Assembly: GCA_005239435.1 (NCBI GenBank)
Contig: SZNP01000004.1
Location: 186,001-250,000, forward strand
DNA from: Halorussus salinisoli
Lineage (GTDB): Archaea; Halobacteriota; Halobacteria; Halobacteriales; Haladaptataceae
Direction: 5' to 3'
Length of the DNA stretch: 64,000 bases
Shown: piece by piece, positions 8,501-17,210 of the stretch
How the letters are laid out: the number at the start of each line of letters is the position of its first letter
Position numbering within the stretch: position 1 is the stretch's first letter
The notes under the pieces: model-generated
The model's database searches: none
Seen by the model: only the letters and a program-made list of their open reading frames with translations
Told to the model about the DNA's origin: nothing
Position numbers and translations under genes: made by a program

Positions 8501-9367
8501 ATGGACCAAGCGACACCACCAGATACAGGCACGGAAATGGAACTTCACCGAGCTGTCTCAGATGACGGCACCGAGATAGTCGGACGCGTACACGGACAGG
8601 GGCCGCCACTGGTCCTCGTTCCAGGAGCGTTGGGTGATGGAGAGACGGTCTGGGAATCGCTGTTGCCGCTGCTCACAGACCGGTTCACCTGCTACGCCAT
8701 GAGTACGCGGGGCCGGGGGCTGAGCGGCCACAGCACCGACCTCTCGATCGAGCGGCTGGTGCAGGACATCAACTCGTTCGTAGAAAGCTTCGACGAACCC
8801 GTGGGGCTGATGGGATGGTCGAGCGGTGCCCTGCTCTCGCTGGCTACAGCGGAGAACACCGACGCGGTCTCCGCCGTTGCCGCCTACGAGCCGCCCGTCT
8901 TCGAGGTGATGAGTGAGGACGTCTCCGCACGTATGATGGATACGATCGGACGCGTAGGTGAGGCAGCGGAGGAGGATCGGTTGGTCGATGCAGCCCGAGC
9001 CTGGATCGAATTCGTCGCTAACGATGACGAACTGGCCGACGCGGCGGAATTGGACTTCTTCGAGGCTTTAGCGCCGAACGTCCCGATCCAACTTCAGGAG
9101 TTCGAGCAGGTCTTGGAGTCCGAAGGGACCAGCCCAACCGATCCATCAGAGCTCACCAAAATCTCGGTGCCGGTCCTGCTCTTGCAGGGGACGCAATCGA
9201 TGCCGGATCCCTGGTTTATCGATAGTGCGAACCACGTTGCCGAGCACGTGGCCGATATCCACGTACGCGAGATTGCCGATGCCGGGCACCTCGGCCCTGT
9301 CCTCAAGCCGGAGGCTGTTGCCGACGAACTCGGACGGTTCTTCGCCGCAACACCAGAACCAATCTGA
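8501..9367 (+). CDS. Alpha/beta hydrolase
   Basis: 288 residues with the alpha/beta-hydrolase fold. LVLVPGALGDG provides the oxyanion region, the nucleophile elbow is GWSSGA (Ser near residue 107) and the catalytic His lies in DAGHLGP near the C-terminus. The acid is probably in the TQSMPDPW segment. Substrate unknown; relatives include esterases and C-C hydrolases. It is monocistronic, with a repeat A copy on each side. Confidence 0.85.
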   Translation: MDQATPPDTGTEMELHRAVSDDGTEIVGRVHGQGPPLVLVPGALGDGETVWESLLPLLTDRFTCYAMSTRGRGLSGHSTDLSIERLVQDINSFVESFDEPVGLMGWSSGALLSLATAENTDAVSAVAAYEPPVFEVMSEDVSARMMDTIGRVGEAAEEDRLVDAARAWIEFVANDDELADAAELDFFEALAPNVPIQLQEFEQVLESEGTSPTDPSELTKISVPVLLLQGTQSMPDPWFIDSANHVAEHVADIHVREIADAGHLGPVLKPEAVADELGRFFAATPEPI

Positions 9368-9510
9368 ATCGTCCACAGCGTCTTTCAGCGCGACGGATAT
9401 CTGTGAATCATGGTGGTAGCCAGTATCCTTCGGTACCGTCGAACCGTCTGAATACATAGTTTGTGTTCAGCACACTGACTGATACCTTATCCAAAGCTGT
9501 CAGAAACACC

Positions 9511-9532
9511 GTGCTGAATAGAGGGCGCGTGT
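9511..9532 (+). repeat. Repeat A copy 4
   Basis: GTGCTGAATAGAGGGCGCGT. It is preceded by a left half containing GTGTTCAGCACACTGACTG (about 9460-9480) that is partly complementary to the core. Confidence 0.7.
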
Positions 9533-9640
9533 CGGGCAATAGAGCAGATGCAATACATGAGACCCGTATTCTAAATGGGAACGCTTCGCCGAGGCCTTTG
9601 GAAGAGGCACATTTTTAACATTCAGCGACTCGTGATAGAT

Positions 9641-10108
9641 ATGAAAAGCAATCGGCTCATTCCGGTGGTAATGGCGGCAGCCGGATTTGTAACCATCGTA
9701 GTCGGAATACACCAGGGATTAGTACACGTTGCGCCGGGGTACGAGGGAACTATCATGTCCGGCTGGGATGGAGATCTTAGTCACGATGAAGTGTTGCTCG
9801 CACAGTTGGGAGCTGTTGGTGTCGGAGGTGCGGTTGCCGCACTTCGGTGGAAACGCTTGGCAAGCATCCCAGTCGTGGTGGGTAGTATCGTCCTTTTTTA
9901 TGCGTTCCGAGCGATACTCGGGCAGTTCCGGTCATCGTACCCCCTCTATCGAGAGTACTCGCTTCAGCCCCCCGGCTCTCAAGAATATACTGTCATGATT
10001 ATCCTCGGTGCCGAGCCATTCATTCTGGTCGTTGGCGGGCTCCTGCTCATGGGTGCCGGCATCGCAGGGTCGAAATTGGAACCTCTACGGGGCAAAGCGA
10101 CGAGATGA
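9641..10108 (+). CDS. Hypothetical membrane protein (about 155 residues)
   Basis: ATG 9641 (MKSNRLIPV) gives a protein that starts just before its first membrane segment; the longer frame from 9575 adds a polar, repeat-adjacent leader. Four hydrophobic segments are visible (about residues 6-24, 45-65, 72-90 and 118-140), with a basic tail. No family recognised. Confidence 0.65.
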   Translation: MKSNRLIPVVMAAAGFVTIVVGIHQGLVHVAPGYEGTIMSGWDGDLSHDEVLLAQLGAVGVGGAVAALRWKRLASIPVVVGSIVLFYAFRAILGQFRSSYPLYREYSLQPPGSQEYTVMIILGAEPFILVVGGLLLMGAGIAGSKLEPLRGKATR

Positions 10109-10188
10109 CGAATGCTGTCCACGCTCAACACACCCTCTGTATCGGTCACACCGGTATTGACAGACACTGAGTAGGTGAAGAAGCCACT

Positions 10189-10212
10189 ACTGCATACACA
10201 GCGCGTATCTCG
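10189..10212 (+). repeat. Degenerate repeat A
   Basis: TACTGCATACACAGCGCGTATC resembles the repeat A core (compare copy 1 at 3856) with several changes. Weak call. Confidence 0.4.
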
Positions 10213-10331
10213 CAAGATATGGTCCAAAGCTTGCTACTGGAATCGTTCAATACAGAAGATGAGTTTAGCATAGGAGTACGTTCGTTTCGACATGGACGAT
10301 CGAAACAGGCGATAGGTACGTTACATGCCTA

Positions 10332-10976
10332 TTAGCCTGTGTGCGCTTTACTATCGCCACGAGTGTGGAGCCAGAGTGTTAGCGTCCCAGTTATCACGAC
10401 CATGCCTGCATTTACGACGAGTAAGAGTAGGCCGCCACTGGCCTTGGCAGGCGCTCCTGACAGTAATGTTATTCCCCCAGCAGCTGCGGCCGGGACGAGT
10501 GCGAGGGCAGCGACGACGCCGACTAGCGTGTCTGTCCGTTCTTCGTCGGTCGCTATCCCCGCCGCGATACCTGCCGCGGCAGCAGCAACGACGCTGTACC
10601 AGCCGGGCGTAACGCGTTCCTCAAGTAGTGGTTTCTCAATGAGGTTCTCCGCAGGTGGGAGAATTCCTGTCATGTTCAGTATCACCGTCGTTACCATCGC
10701 CCCAGCAGTCGCAGCCAAAAGACCGCCGAACGCGACCAAAGCCCCGAATCCGGCTCGATTCAACCGGTTGGCAGCAATGCCAGCGGAAACGAGTTCCAAA
10801 GGCGTCAATGCCGGGGCAACGACCATCGCGCCGATGAGGATTGGAATCGAGTTGGTGAGGAGAGCCACGCCAGCAAGCACACCGGACATCGTCATCAAAA
10901 CAAGATACGACGTATCAAGCCCGACCTGTTCGTAGAGGTTCTCGCACTTTTCGCTGAGTGAGACTCCGGCACACAT
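10332..10976 (-). CDS. DUF389-type membrane protein
   Basis: ATG 10976 (MCAGVSLSE) is chosen so that the first membrane segment follows a short polar leader. About 214 residues with 5-6 membrane segments. The motif TNSIPILIGAMVVAPALTPL is characteristic of DUF389 (the TIGR00341 group). Many family members have an additional N-terminal domain that is absent here, so this is a short form. Function unknown. Confidence 0.75.
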   Translation of the reverse strand: MCAGVSLSEKCENLYEQVGLDTSYLVLMTMSGVLAGVALLTNSIPILIGAMVVAPALTPLELVSAGIAANRLNRAGFGALVAFGGLLAATAGAMVTTVILNMTGILPPAENLIEKPLLEERVTPGWYSVVAAAAAGIAAGIATDEERTDTLVGVVAALALVPAAAAGGITLLSGAPAKASGGLLLLVVNAGMVVITGTLTLWLHTRGDSKAHTG

Positions 10977-11133
10977 CTCGAAGAAATACAGGCGTGTCGG
11001 GTGAAACAATTGCGGCTATGTGAGAGTGTCTAATAATGGACCTCCTTCCGTAATATTATGCTCTTATTCGCCCATCTGCCCTCTCTATTCAGCACGGACC
11101 ACAAAGACCTGCTCAGTCACGGTTAGAAGCCAT

Positions 11134-11156
11134 GCGCTGCATAGAGGGCGCGAATC
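11134..11156 (+). repeat. Repeat A copy 5
   Basis: GCGCTGCATAGAGGGCGCGAATC, one of the more divergent cores. It lies between DUF389 and the small zinc-binding protein gene. Confidence 0.65.
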
Positions 11157-11206
11157 TTGTAATTCAGATCGTGCTGAAATCGTCAGTAACGATACCCGCT
11201 TCGTTT

Positions 11207-11377
11207 TCAGTCTCCTTTCAGTTCATCCATACACTCGGTGCAAACTTTCAGATCACCCTCCCCGGCAAGGTCTTCTTCGCCGTGATCGAGTGAGTCGATT
11301 AGTTCTTTCGTGATAACATCTGGCGTGATGCCTTGAAGGTCATCTACATCACGGCCGCATCGAGCACATTTGACCAT
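11207..11377 (-). CDS. Small two-CxxC zinc-ribbon protein
   Basis: ATG 11377 (MVKCARCGRD) is taken as start; seven extra upstream residues in the longer frame look like untranslated sequence. The 56-residue protein has CxxC at residues 4-7 and a second CxxC (VCTEC) near the C-terminus, a classic small zinc-ribbon arrangement common in haloarchaea. The middle is strongly acidic. Function unknown. Confidence 0.7.
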   Translation of the reverse strand: MVKCARCGRDVDDLQGITPDVITKELIDSLDHGEEDLAGEGDLKVCTECMDELKGD

Positions 11378-11466
11378 GGAATAAAGTAACAAGGTCACAG
11401 ATGATTATTGTTGGCCATGAATTTTACCGTTAACGCTGTACCCTATCGTTACCGATCTGCTGAATT

Positions 11467-11545
11467 CATCCTCTATATCTTGCACGTTCTCGACCGACTT
11501 GCTTATAACCTGTCAGAAGCAGCGTGCTGAATAGAGGGGCGTTCT
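11467..11545 (+). repeat. Repeat A copy 6 (long form)
   Basis: The left half ATCCTCTATATCTTGCACG and the right core GTGCTGAATAGAGGGGCG are separated by about 38 bases, in the same layout as copies 3 and 8. It lies upstream of the flavoprotein at 11715. Confidence 0.7.
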
Positions 11546-11714
11546 TGACACTTTTCTGAAAATTTTCTCAGAACTGGCTCTATAGAAGCCGTGTACCGTA
11601 CAATAGAGTAACTCAGCCACACTGGAGTTATTCACTGGTAGAGAGTTCCCGCCACACGCTCGCCTGTACGGGCAAAGTGAACGTCAAGTAGGTCGGGGCC
11701 TTACTCCGAGTACC

Positions 11715-13214
11715 GTGCCTGTTTCCGAAGCTTACGACATCGCCGTCGTCGGGGGCGGCGTGGCGGGCTGTTTTGCGGCTGCAACCGCTGCTGATCAGGG
11801 AGCTGACGTCGTGCAACTCGAACGGAAGTCCGCAGAAGAAGCGGGACACATCGCTTGCGGCGACGCGATGAAGAGCCCGACCGACCCGAAGAAGTATCCT
11901 GGTCCCATCGACATGAGCGCTATCGCGGCGGACGAGGACGTGCTCATCAACGGAAACATCGACCAGATCGAGTGGTGGGACGAGGCAATCGACGTGAAGA
12001 AAGTCCTGCCGTACGAGGGTCATAGTAACGTCATCGACCGCTACGAGTTCGGGCAGCGGCTGCTCGAACAGACGGCTGCGTGTGGAGTCGAACAGCACTT
12101 CAACACCGTGGTCAACGGCGTTCTCCAAGGTGCGCAGGTCGAGGGGGTGCGAGCCGTCAGAGACGGAGAACCCGTCGGGTACACCACCAAACTCGTCATC
12201 GACGCCGGCGGCTCGTTGTCGAGCGTCATGGCCAACGTCGACTTCGTTAGCCTGGATGCAGAACCCGAGACCAGCTTCGAGGAACCCAACTACCAGCAGT
12301 TCGGGGCCGCCTACCGGGAAGTGCTCGACACGCAGGCGCCTGTTCCGTACGACAATGCGCTCGTCGGGAAACCACTGGAGGAGATGGGGTACATCTGGTA
12401 CTTCCCGCGTACGGCCACCCAAATCAACGTCGGACTGGGGCTCCAGATGAACAAGGAACCGGTCGAACTCGTTGACCGACTGAAAGAAGATATCAAAGGG
12501 CGGCCCGAATACCAGGAGGCGGACTTCGACACCGTGAACGGCATGCCCAACAAGCTGGGCGCCGCACTCGGCCTTCGGCGTCCGCTGGACTCCATGGTCG
12601 CGCCGGGATACATCACGGTCGGCTGTAACGCCGGCACCACCCATCCCATCTCTGGGAAAGGTATCAGAGGGGCGGCCGTCACGGGCTTTTCGGCCGGAAA
12701 ACACGGCGCGGCGGCGGTTCACGACGACGAAGACGGTTTCATTTCGGAAGCCGACCTCTGGGACCATAACCACTACGTGTACGTACGTCACGGGCTCGGG
12801 ACGCATATCGCGGTCAAGGAACCGTACAACGTCGCCGCGTCACACGCCGGGATGGAGAACGTGCGCGCGGCGGTCGCCCTCCTGCCTGAGGATGCCATCG
12901 CGGACGTCGTCTCCTCAGACGGCAACTCGTTGGGCGTTCGGAGTGCGGTTCGCCTCGTGAGCGGCGTGGTGCAGAATGCACTGCCGTTGGTCAGCGATGG
13001 TCGTCTCGAGCGACTCGCCACTACGAAGCGAGCGGTGGGTCGAACGCTCCTCGACTTCGTCCGGACGCGGCGATACGTCGAGAAGTACGAGCGACTCTAC
13101 AACAATTATCCGGCGAACCGCAACGACTTCTTCGAGTGGCGCGACGCTCGGGACGCGCTGGACGACGCGTTCAACGATGAACTCGGCATTTCCGCCAATC
13201 AGCGCAAGTATTAG
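11715..13214 (+). CDS. FAD-dependent oxidoreductase, geranylgeranyl reductase family
   Basis: The GTG start at 11715 is 9 residues before the Rossmann motif (IAVVGGGVAGCFAAATAADQ). 499 residues, with the family's second region GYIWYFPRTATQINVGLG and the FAD-contacting segment near ITVGCNAGTTHPISGKGIRG. Members reduce geranylgeranyl chains of archaeal lipids or isoprenoids; haloarchaea usually carry several paralogues and this one's substrate is not evident. It stands alone, with repeat A upstream. Confidence 0.8.
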   Translation: MPVSEAYDIAVVGGGVAGCFAAATAADQGADVVQLERKSAEEAGHIACGDAMKSPTDPKKYPGPIDMSAIAADEDVLINGNIDQIEWWDEAIDVKKVLPYEGHSNVIDRYEFGQRLLEQTAACGVEQHFNTVVNGVLQGAQVEGVRAVRDGEPVGYTTKLVIDAGGSLSSVMANVDFVSLDAEPETSFEEPNYQQFGAAYREVLDTQAPVPYDNALVGKPLEEMGYIWYFPRTATQINVGLGLQMNKEPVELVDRLKEDIKGRPEYQEADFDTVNGMPNKLGAALGLRRPLDSMVAPGYITVGCNAGTTHPISGKGIRGAAVTGFSAGKHGAAAVHDDEDGFISEADLWDHNHYVYVRHGLGTHIAVKEPYNVAASHAGMENVRAAVALLPEDAIADVVSSDGNSLGVRSAVRLVSGVVQNALPLVSDGRLERLATTKRAVGRTLLDFVRTRRYVEKYERLYNNYPANRNDFFEWRDARDALDDAFNDELGISANQRKY

Positions 13215-13282
13215 TCTGTGTTTTAGGAGTCGTACTAAATAGAGCCTCTCTATGCAAAATTTAAGTATACCAAGGGGTCGGG

Positions 13283-13457
13283 TGTCCGATTATCGGTGAT
13301 GAACTCGTCGGAGGGCGTCCGCGGTGGCGCTGCCGGAAATCCGGATGTACTTCTGGGCCGTTGCTAAGTCGCTCCATCCCATGAGCGCTTGCAACGGCAC
13401 TGGAGCCACTCCTTTGTAGGCGTGATAACTGGCTGCAGTGGCCCGCAGACAGTGTGG
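13283..13457 (-). repeat. Duplicated segment, left copy (recombinase 3' end)
   Basis: This 175-base segment spans the 3' end of the recombinase gene and the bases after its stop. A closely similar direct copy lies at 21092-21265. Weaker similarity continues to the left, including a degenerate repeat A half (CCTCTCTATGCAAAATTT versus CCTCTATATGCAGCATTT). It may mark the ends of an 8-kb integrated or duplicated unit. Confidence 0.7.
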
Positions 13458-13994
13458 GTAAATCCGTCCCGGGAGAGCCGCCTGATCGGCGGCTTCCTGG
13501 ACGCGCCGGTTGACGGTTGACCGCGACCGTGGAAAGCCTTCGTATCGATTTACAAACCGCTCAATACAGAGCTCGATTCGCAACGACAGGTCAAACGGAA
13601 CCAATCGGGCTGAGGCGACGGTCTTGGGATGCCAGCGGGACGCGACAGCGTTGGTTTCGGTAAGTTGGCCGTTATGGGCGGCTTCCTGACGGGCCTGCCG
13701 TTGGCAGTACCCACAGTCACACGGTTCGTGCTGTGGGATTCGGATGAGCTTGCGATTCCAGTCCAGCCAGGAACTGTCGAAATGTGCAATCTCGCCGGCG
13801 CGTAGACCGAGCCTGCCACCAAGTAAACAGATGAATCGCGCCTCGAACCCCCGTGGGGCTGGCATGTCTCTACAGGCCTCAAGCAGCAGTTCGAACTCGC
13901 GGTCGGTTAAAACATCCTCGTGGGAATGACGAGTGGTTAGTTCCTGTCGGTGGCGGTCAGCCCATTCATTTTTCTCAGTTCGATGGTGAGCCAT
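13290..13994 (-). CDS. Tyrosine recombinase/phage-type integrase
   Basis: 234 residues, essentially only the catalytic domain; a separate N-terminal core-binding domain is short or missing. Catalytic residues are visible: Arg in GLRAGEIAHF, the His-x-x-Arg box in PHCLRATAASY, Trp in GWSDLATAQ and the nucleophilic Tyr in QKYIRIS. A CDCGYC cluster sits in an insertion (about residues 93-98). It could catalyse site-specific integration or excision; no tRNA-based attachment site is visible nearby. A partial copy of its 3' end lies at 21092-21265. Confidence 0.85.
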   Translation of the reverse strand: MAHHRTEKNEWADRHRQELTTRHSHEDVLTDREFELLLEACRDMPAPRGFEARFICLLGGRLGLRAGEIAHFDSSWLDWNRKLIRIPQHEPCDCGYCQRQARQEAAHNGQLTETNAVASRWHPKTVASARLVPFDLSLRIELCIERFVNRYEGFPRSRSTVNRRVQEAADQAALPGRIYPHCLRATAASYHAYKGVAPVPLQALMGWSDLATAQKYIRISGSATADALRRVHHR

Positions 13995-14061
13995 CCACTC
14001 CAGACAGGCAGCGTGGAAAGATGTATTTTCACCTCATCACGACGGAAGCGAAGGGCTTTCC

Positions 14062-14083
14062 TGCTGAATAGAGGGCGCGTATC
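14062..14083 (+). repeat. Repeat A copy 7
   Basis: CTGCTGAATAGAGGGCGCG followed by TATC, just upstream of the SnoaL-like gene. Confidence 0.75.
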
Positions 14084-14190
14084 GCTCACGTCCTTTCTGG
14101 GAGCAGGCCGCTTCTATTCACCGTCTGCAGATTCTTCAGCCGATGTTGCTATGTGATCCCTTAACAAAGATAATGCGGGTGATTTCGCCC

Positions 14191-14634
14191 ATGTCAGAGA
14201 TACAAGACCAGCGAGAAACGAACAAAAAAGCAGCCCAACAGATCTTCGATGTGTGGGACGGCGGCGACATAGACGCACTCAACGACGTAATCGCCGAGGA
14301 CGTTATCCTCCATACCCCTGAGGCGCTCCGCGGGACCCTACACGGACGCGACGCGTACAAGGACAATCTCCGTATGTCTCGGGGGGCGTTACCGGACTTG
14401 TTCTTCGAACCCAACGACGTCGTCGCCGAGAACGATACGGTGATGGCGTATTGCACGTTTGGGGGTATCCACGAAGGCGAGGTGATGGGCATCGAACCAA
14501 CGGGGAAGGAGGTCGAGGTCGAGTGGTTCGGGCTCTACCGGTTCGACGACGGGAAGGTGGTCGAAGTGAATGGCCTCCCCGATCTGCTCGGACTGTTCGT
14601 GCAGCTCGGCGTCATCGAGCCGCCTGGAGAGTAA
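14191..14634 (+). CDS. SnoaL-like ester cyclase-fold protein
   Basis: ATG 14191 (MSEIQDQRETNK) is chosen because it matches the start of the paralogous N-terminal domain at 15052. About 147 residues with the NTF2/SnoaL-like polyketide-cyclase pattern: an N-terminal helix, DVIAEDVILHTP, the conserved GRDAYK, and a C-terminal FDDGKVVEV strand. It is clearly similar to residues 1-145 of the downstream fusion protein, indicating a local duplication. Enzymatic activity is not proven for this branch; many members are uncharacterised. Confidence 0.8.
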   Translation: MSEIQDQRETNKKAAQQIFDVWDGGDIDALNDVIAEDVILHTPEALRGTLHGRDAYKDNLRMSRGALPDLFFEPNDVVAENDTVMAYCTFGGIHEGEVMGIEPTGKEVEVEWFGLYRFDDGKVVEVNGLPDLLGLFVQLGVIEPPGE

Positions 14635-14726
14635 TCCAGGTTATATCAGTATTTCAGCGCACACCAGGATAGAATTCTCCTGTAGACAACACCAATCTGC
14701 TCTGTAGATACCGCTGTGCTGAATCC

Positions 14727-14805
14727 AGCCTCTGTATCTTGCACGACTGTATCGACCTATCCAGAAGTTGTTAGAAGCGGGGTGCTGAATAGAGGGCGTG
14801 TATTC
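14727..14805 (+). repeat. Repeat A copy 8 (long form)
   Basis: Almost identical to copy 3 over 78 bases (AGCCTCTGTATCTTGCACG at left, TGCTGAATAGAGGGCGTG at right). An extra half copy, GTGCTGAATCC, sits immediately to its left at about 14716. Confidence 0.8.
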
Positions 14806-14837
14806 ATCACTGACCACTCCGCGGCACACGTCGTCCT

Positions 14838-14852
14838 GTTCACACCGTGAAC
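14838..14852. repeat. GTTCACACCGTGAAC palindrome, copy 3
   Basis: Near-palindrome GTTCACACCGTGAAC followed by AAATTTCACGGAGTAATAAT and ATG-like bases, 33 bases after repeat A copy 8 and about 200 bases before the fusion gene. Confidence 0.55.
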
Positions 14853-15051
14853 AAATTTCACGGAGTAATAATATGGCCATCGTCAACATACCACAAGGCC
14901 GTTCCCAGCAAGTCACACTACGAGAGGTATGAGTTAGGGAGTCGGGGTGGAGGCACCGAGCCACGATATCCGAAATCCAAGTGAGCCGGAGTGATCGACG
15001 GCCAGCGGGGGATGCACAGGAAGGGACACAACACGTCACGGGTGAGTACCT

Positions 15052-16878
15052 ATGCCAGAAACACCAGACCAACGAGAGGCGAACAAACGAGCAGCCCAAC
15101 AGGTTATCGACGTCTGGGCTGGTGACGACCTGGACGCGCTCGACGACGTCGTGGCCGAGGACGTGGTCGCCGATATGGCGTACCCAGACCAAGTACGCGG
15201 ACGCGACGCGTACAAGGAGGCACTCGACGCGTACCGGTCGGCGTTCCCCGATTTGACCTCCGAGGTCAATGGCGTCGTCACAGAGGACGACGCGGTGGTC
15301 GTCCACTACACGGCGCGGGGCACCCACGAGGGCGAACTGATGGGTATCGAACCGACCGGAGTCTCGGTCGAGGTGTCGGGCGTTGTACTCTATCGCTTCG
15401 AAGACGGGACCATTGTGGAAGTGACCAACATCGGCGACCTGTTCGGCCTCATGCAGCAACTCGGCGTCGTCGAATCGCCAGCTGAAGAACTGCCAACCGC
15501 AACCGGCCTCAACGAACAAGCCATCAAACAATTTCAGGAGACGCTTCACGGTCAACTGATCCTGCCCGTGGATTCCGAGTACGACGACGCGCGGACGGTC
15601 TACAACGCGATGATCGACAAGTATCCACGGCTGATCGTCCAGTGCGCCGATGTCGCGGACGTAATCGCGGCTGTGAACTTCGGGCGTGAGCACGATCTCG
15701 AGACGGCGATCCGTGGCGGTGGCCACAATGGTCCCGGTCTGGCGCTGGTGGACGACGGGCTGGTTATCGACCTCTCCGAGATGACGGGCGTCCGGGTCGA
15801 TCCCGACGCGCAGACCGTGCGCGTCGAACCCGGGTGCACGTGGGGTGACGTCGATCACGCGACCCACGCCTTCGGCCTGGCAACCCCCAGTGGAATCATC
15901 TCGACGACCGGTGTCAGCGGCCTGACTCTGGGCGGTGGCCACGGCTATCTAACTCGGAAATACGGCCTGACGATCGACAATCTGGTGAGCGCAGACGTCG
16001 TACTCGCCGACGGACGATTGGTCCGTGCGAGCGAGGACGAGAATCCGGACCTGTTCTGGGCGCTGCGCGGCGGGGGTGGCAACTTCGGCGTGGTCACCTC
16101 GTTCGAGTACCAGCTTCATCCGGTGGATACCGTCGTCGCTGGGCCAATGTTCTGGCCGATCGACCAGCTTGAACCAACGATACGCTGGTATCGCGAGTGG
16201 CTCCCTCAAGCACCCGAGGACGTGTACGCGTTCTATCTAACCGCCGAGGTGCCGGGCGAGCCCTTCCCAGAGGAGATCCATGGCGAGAAGGTGTGCGGAC
16301 TCATGTGGTGCTATCTGGGACCGGAGGAACAGGCCGAAGCTGCGATGCAGCCCGCCCGCGATGTCGCCGAACCGCTGTTCGAGCACATCGATCCGATGCC
16401 GTATCCGGCGCTGCAAAGTATGTTCGACGACCTCTACCCGCCGGGCGACCAGTGGTACTGGAAGGGCGACTTCGTATACGAACTGACCGACGATGCTATC
16501 GCCGAGCACCAGCGCTTTGCCGAAGTGCCGACCCCGAAGTCGACGATGCACCTCTATCCCATCGACGGGGCTGTCCATCAGGTCGACACAGACGAGACGG
16601 CGTGGGGGACTCGCGATGCCACCTGGTCGATGGTGATCGTGGGCGTCGATCCAGATCCGGCCAAAAGCGAGGAGATCACTGAATGGGCGCAAGACTATTG
16701 GGAGGCGGTCCACCCGCATTCGGCGGCTGGCTCGTACGTCAACTTCATGATGGAAGAGGGGGAGGACCGAATTCGAGCCACCTACGGCGACAACTACGAG
16801 CGGTTACAGAAAGTCAAGGCCAAGTACGATCCGGACAATTTCTTCCACGTGAACCAGAACATCGAACCGGCGGAGTAA
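15052..16878 (+). CDS. Fusion: SnoaL-like domain plus FAD-linked (BBE-type) oxidase
   Basis: 608 residues. Residues 1-145 are a SnoaL-like domain (QREANKRAAQQVIDVWAGDD, GRDAYKEALDAYRS) closely related to the gene before it. Residues 150-608 are a PCMH-type FAD oxidase of the berberine-bridge family. RGGGHNGPG contains the His that usually carries covalent FAD, LTLGGGHGYLTRKYGLTIDN is the typical second FAD loop, and the C-terminal YDPDNFFHVNQNI is the BBE signature. The second covalent Cys of bicovalent enzymes is not seen. Relatives oxidise sugars, alcohols or secondary metabolites. No signal peptide. The single continuous frame shows the fusion is real in this sequence. Confidence 0.88.
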   Translation: MPETPDQREANKRAAQQVIDVWAGDDLDALDDVVAEDVVADMAYPDQVRGRDAYKEALDAYRSAFPDLTSEVNGVVTEDDAVVVHYTARGTHEGELMGIEPTGVSVEVSGVVLYRFEDGTIVEVTNIGDLFGLMQQLGVVESPAEELPTATGLNEQAIKQFQETLHGQLILPVDSEYDDARTVYNAMIDKYPRLIVQCADVADVIAAVNFGREHDLETAIRGGGHNGPGLALVDDGLVIDLSEMTGVRVDPDAQTVRVEPGCTWGDVDHATHAFGLATPSGIISTTGVSGLTLGGGHGYLTRKYGLTIDNLVSADVVLADGRLVRASEDENPDLFWALRGGGGNFGVVTSFEYQLHPVDTVVAGPMFWPIDQLEPTIRWYREWLPQAPEDVYAFYLTAEVPGEPFPEEIHGEKVCGLMWCYLGPEEQAEAAMQPARDVAEPLFEHIDPMPYPALQSMFDDLYPPGDQWYWKGDFVYELTDDAIAEHQRFAEVPTPKSTMHLYPIDGAVHQVDTDETAWGTRDATWSMVIVGVDPDPAKSEEITEWAQDYWEAVHPHSAAGSYVNFMMEEGEDRIRATYGDNYERLQKVKAKYDPDNFFHVNQNIEPAE

Positions 16879-17210
16879 TGATCGGCGAACAGGTTCGTCT
16901 TTCTAATCGTGGTTCTGACCGCACACGGGATCAACCTTATCACCGGTCCTGTGCAATCCCTCTGATCCCTTCCGCTGGCGGGGAAATCTTGACGACGGAG
17001 CCATTCAAGGTGCGGCTTACCCTTTCCATCGATGACGATACACTCACCCGACTGTCGACGATAACCTGTCGGTGGTTGACGTAACGAAACATACCACGTG
17101 TGAAGATACCTCGATGAATAGAACCGATTATTCAAGTGAAACAATAGGTTTCGTCGCCAACTGTACCCTATTGTATCCGCAGTGGTTGCGGCGCGTGGGA
17201 CGGAGGCCGA
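16879..17210 (+). other. Gene-free interval between convergent genes
   Basis: 332 bases between the convergent fusion oxidase and the sulfite-oxidase-like gene. Only very short open frames are present; I see no repeat A copy or clear hairpin. Confidence 0.4.

Noticed and set aside
11628-12806. 392-residue minus-strand open frame
   Set aside because: Shadow of the flavoprotein at 11715; no recognisable motif and His/Val/Arg-rich composition typical of antisense frames in high-GC DNA.
14641-15942. 433-residue minus-strand open frame
   Set aside because: Opposite-strand shadow of the SnoaL/oxidase fusion; it also runs through repeat A and shows no domain.
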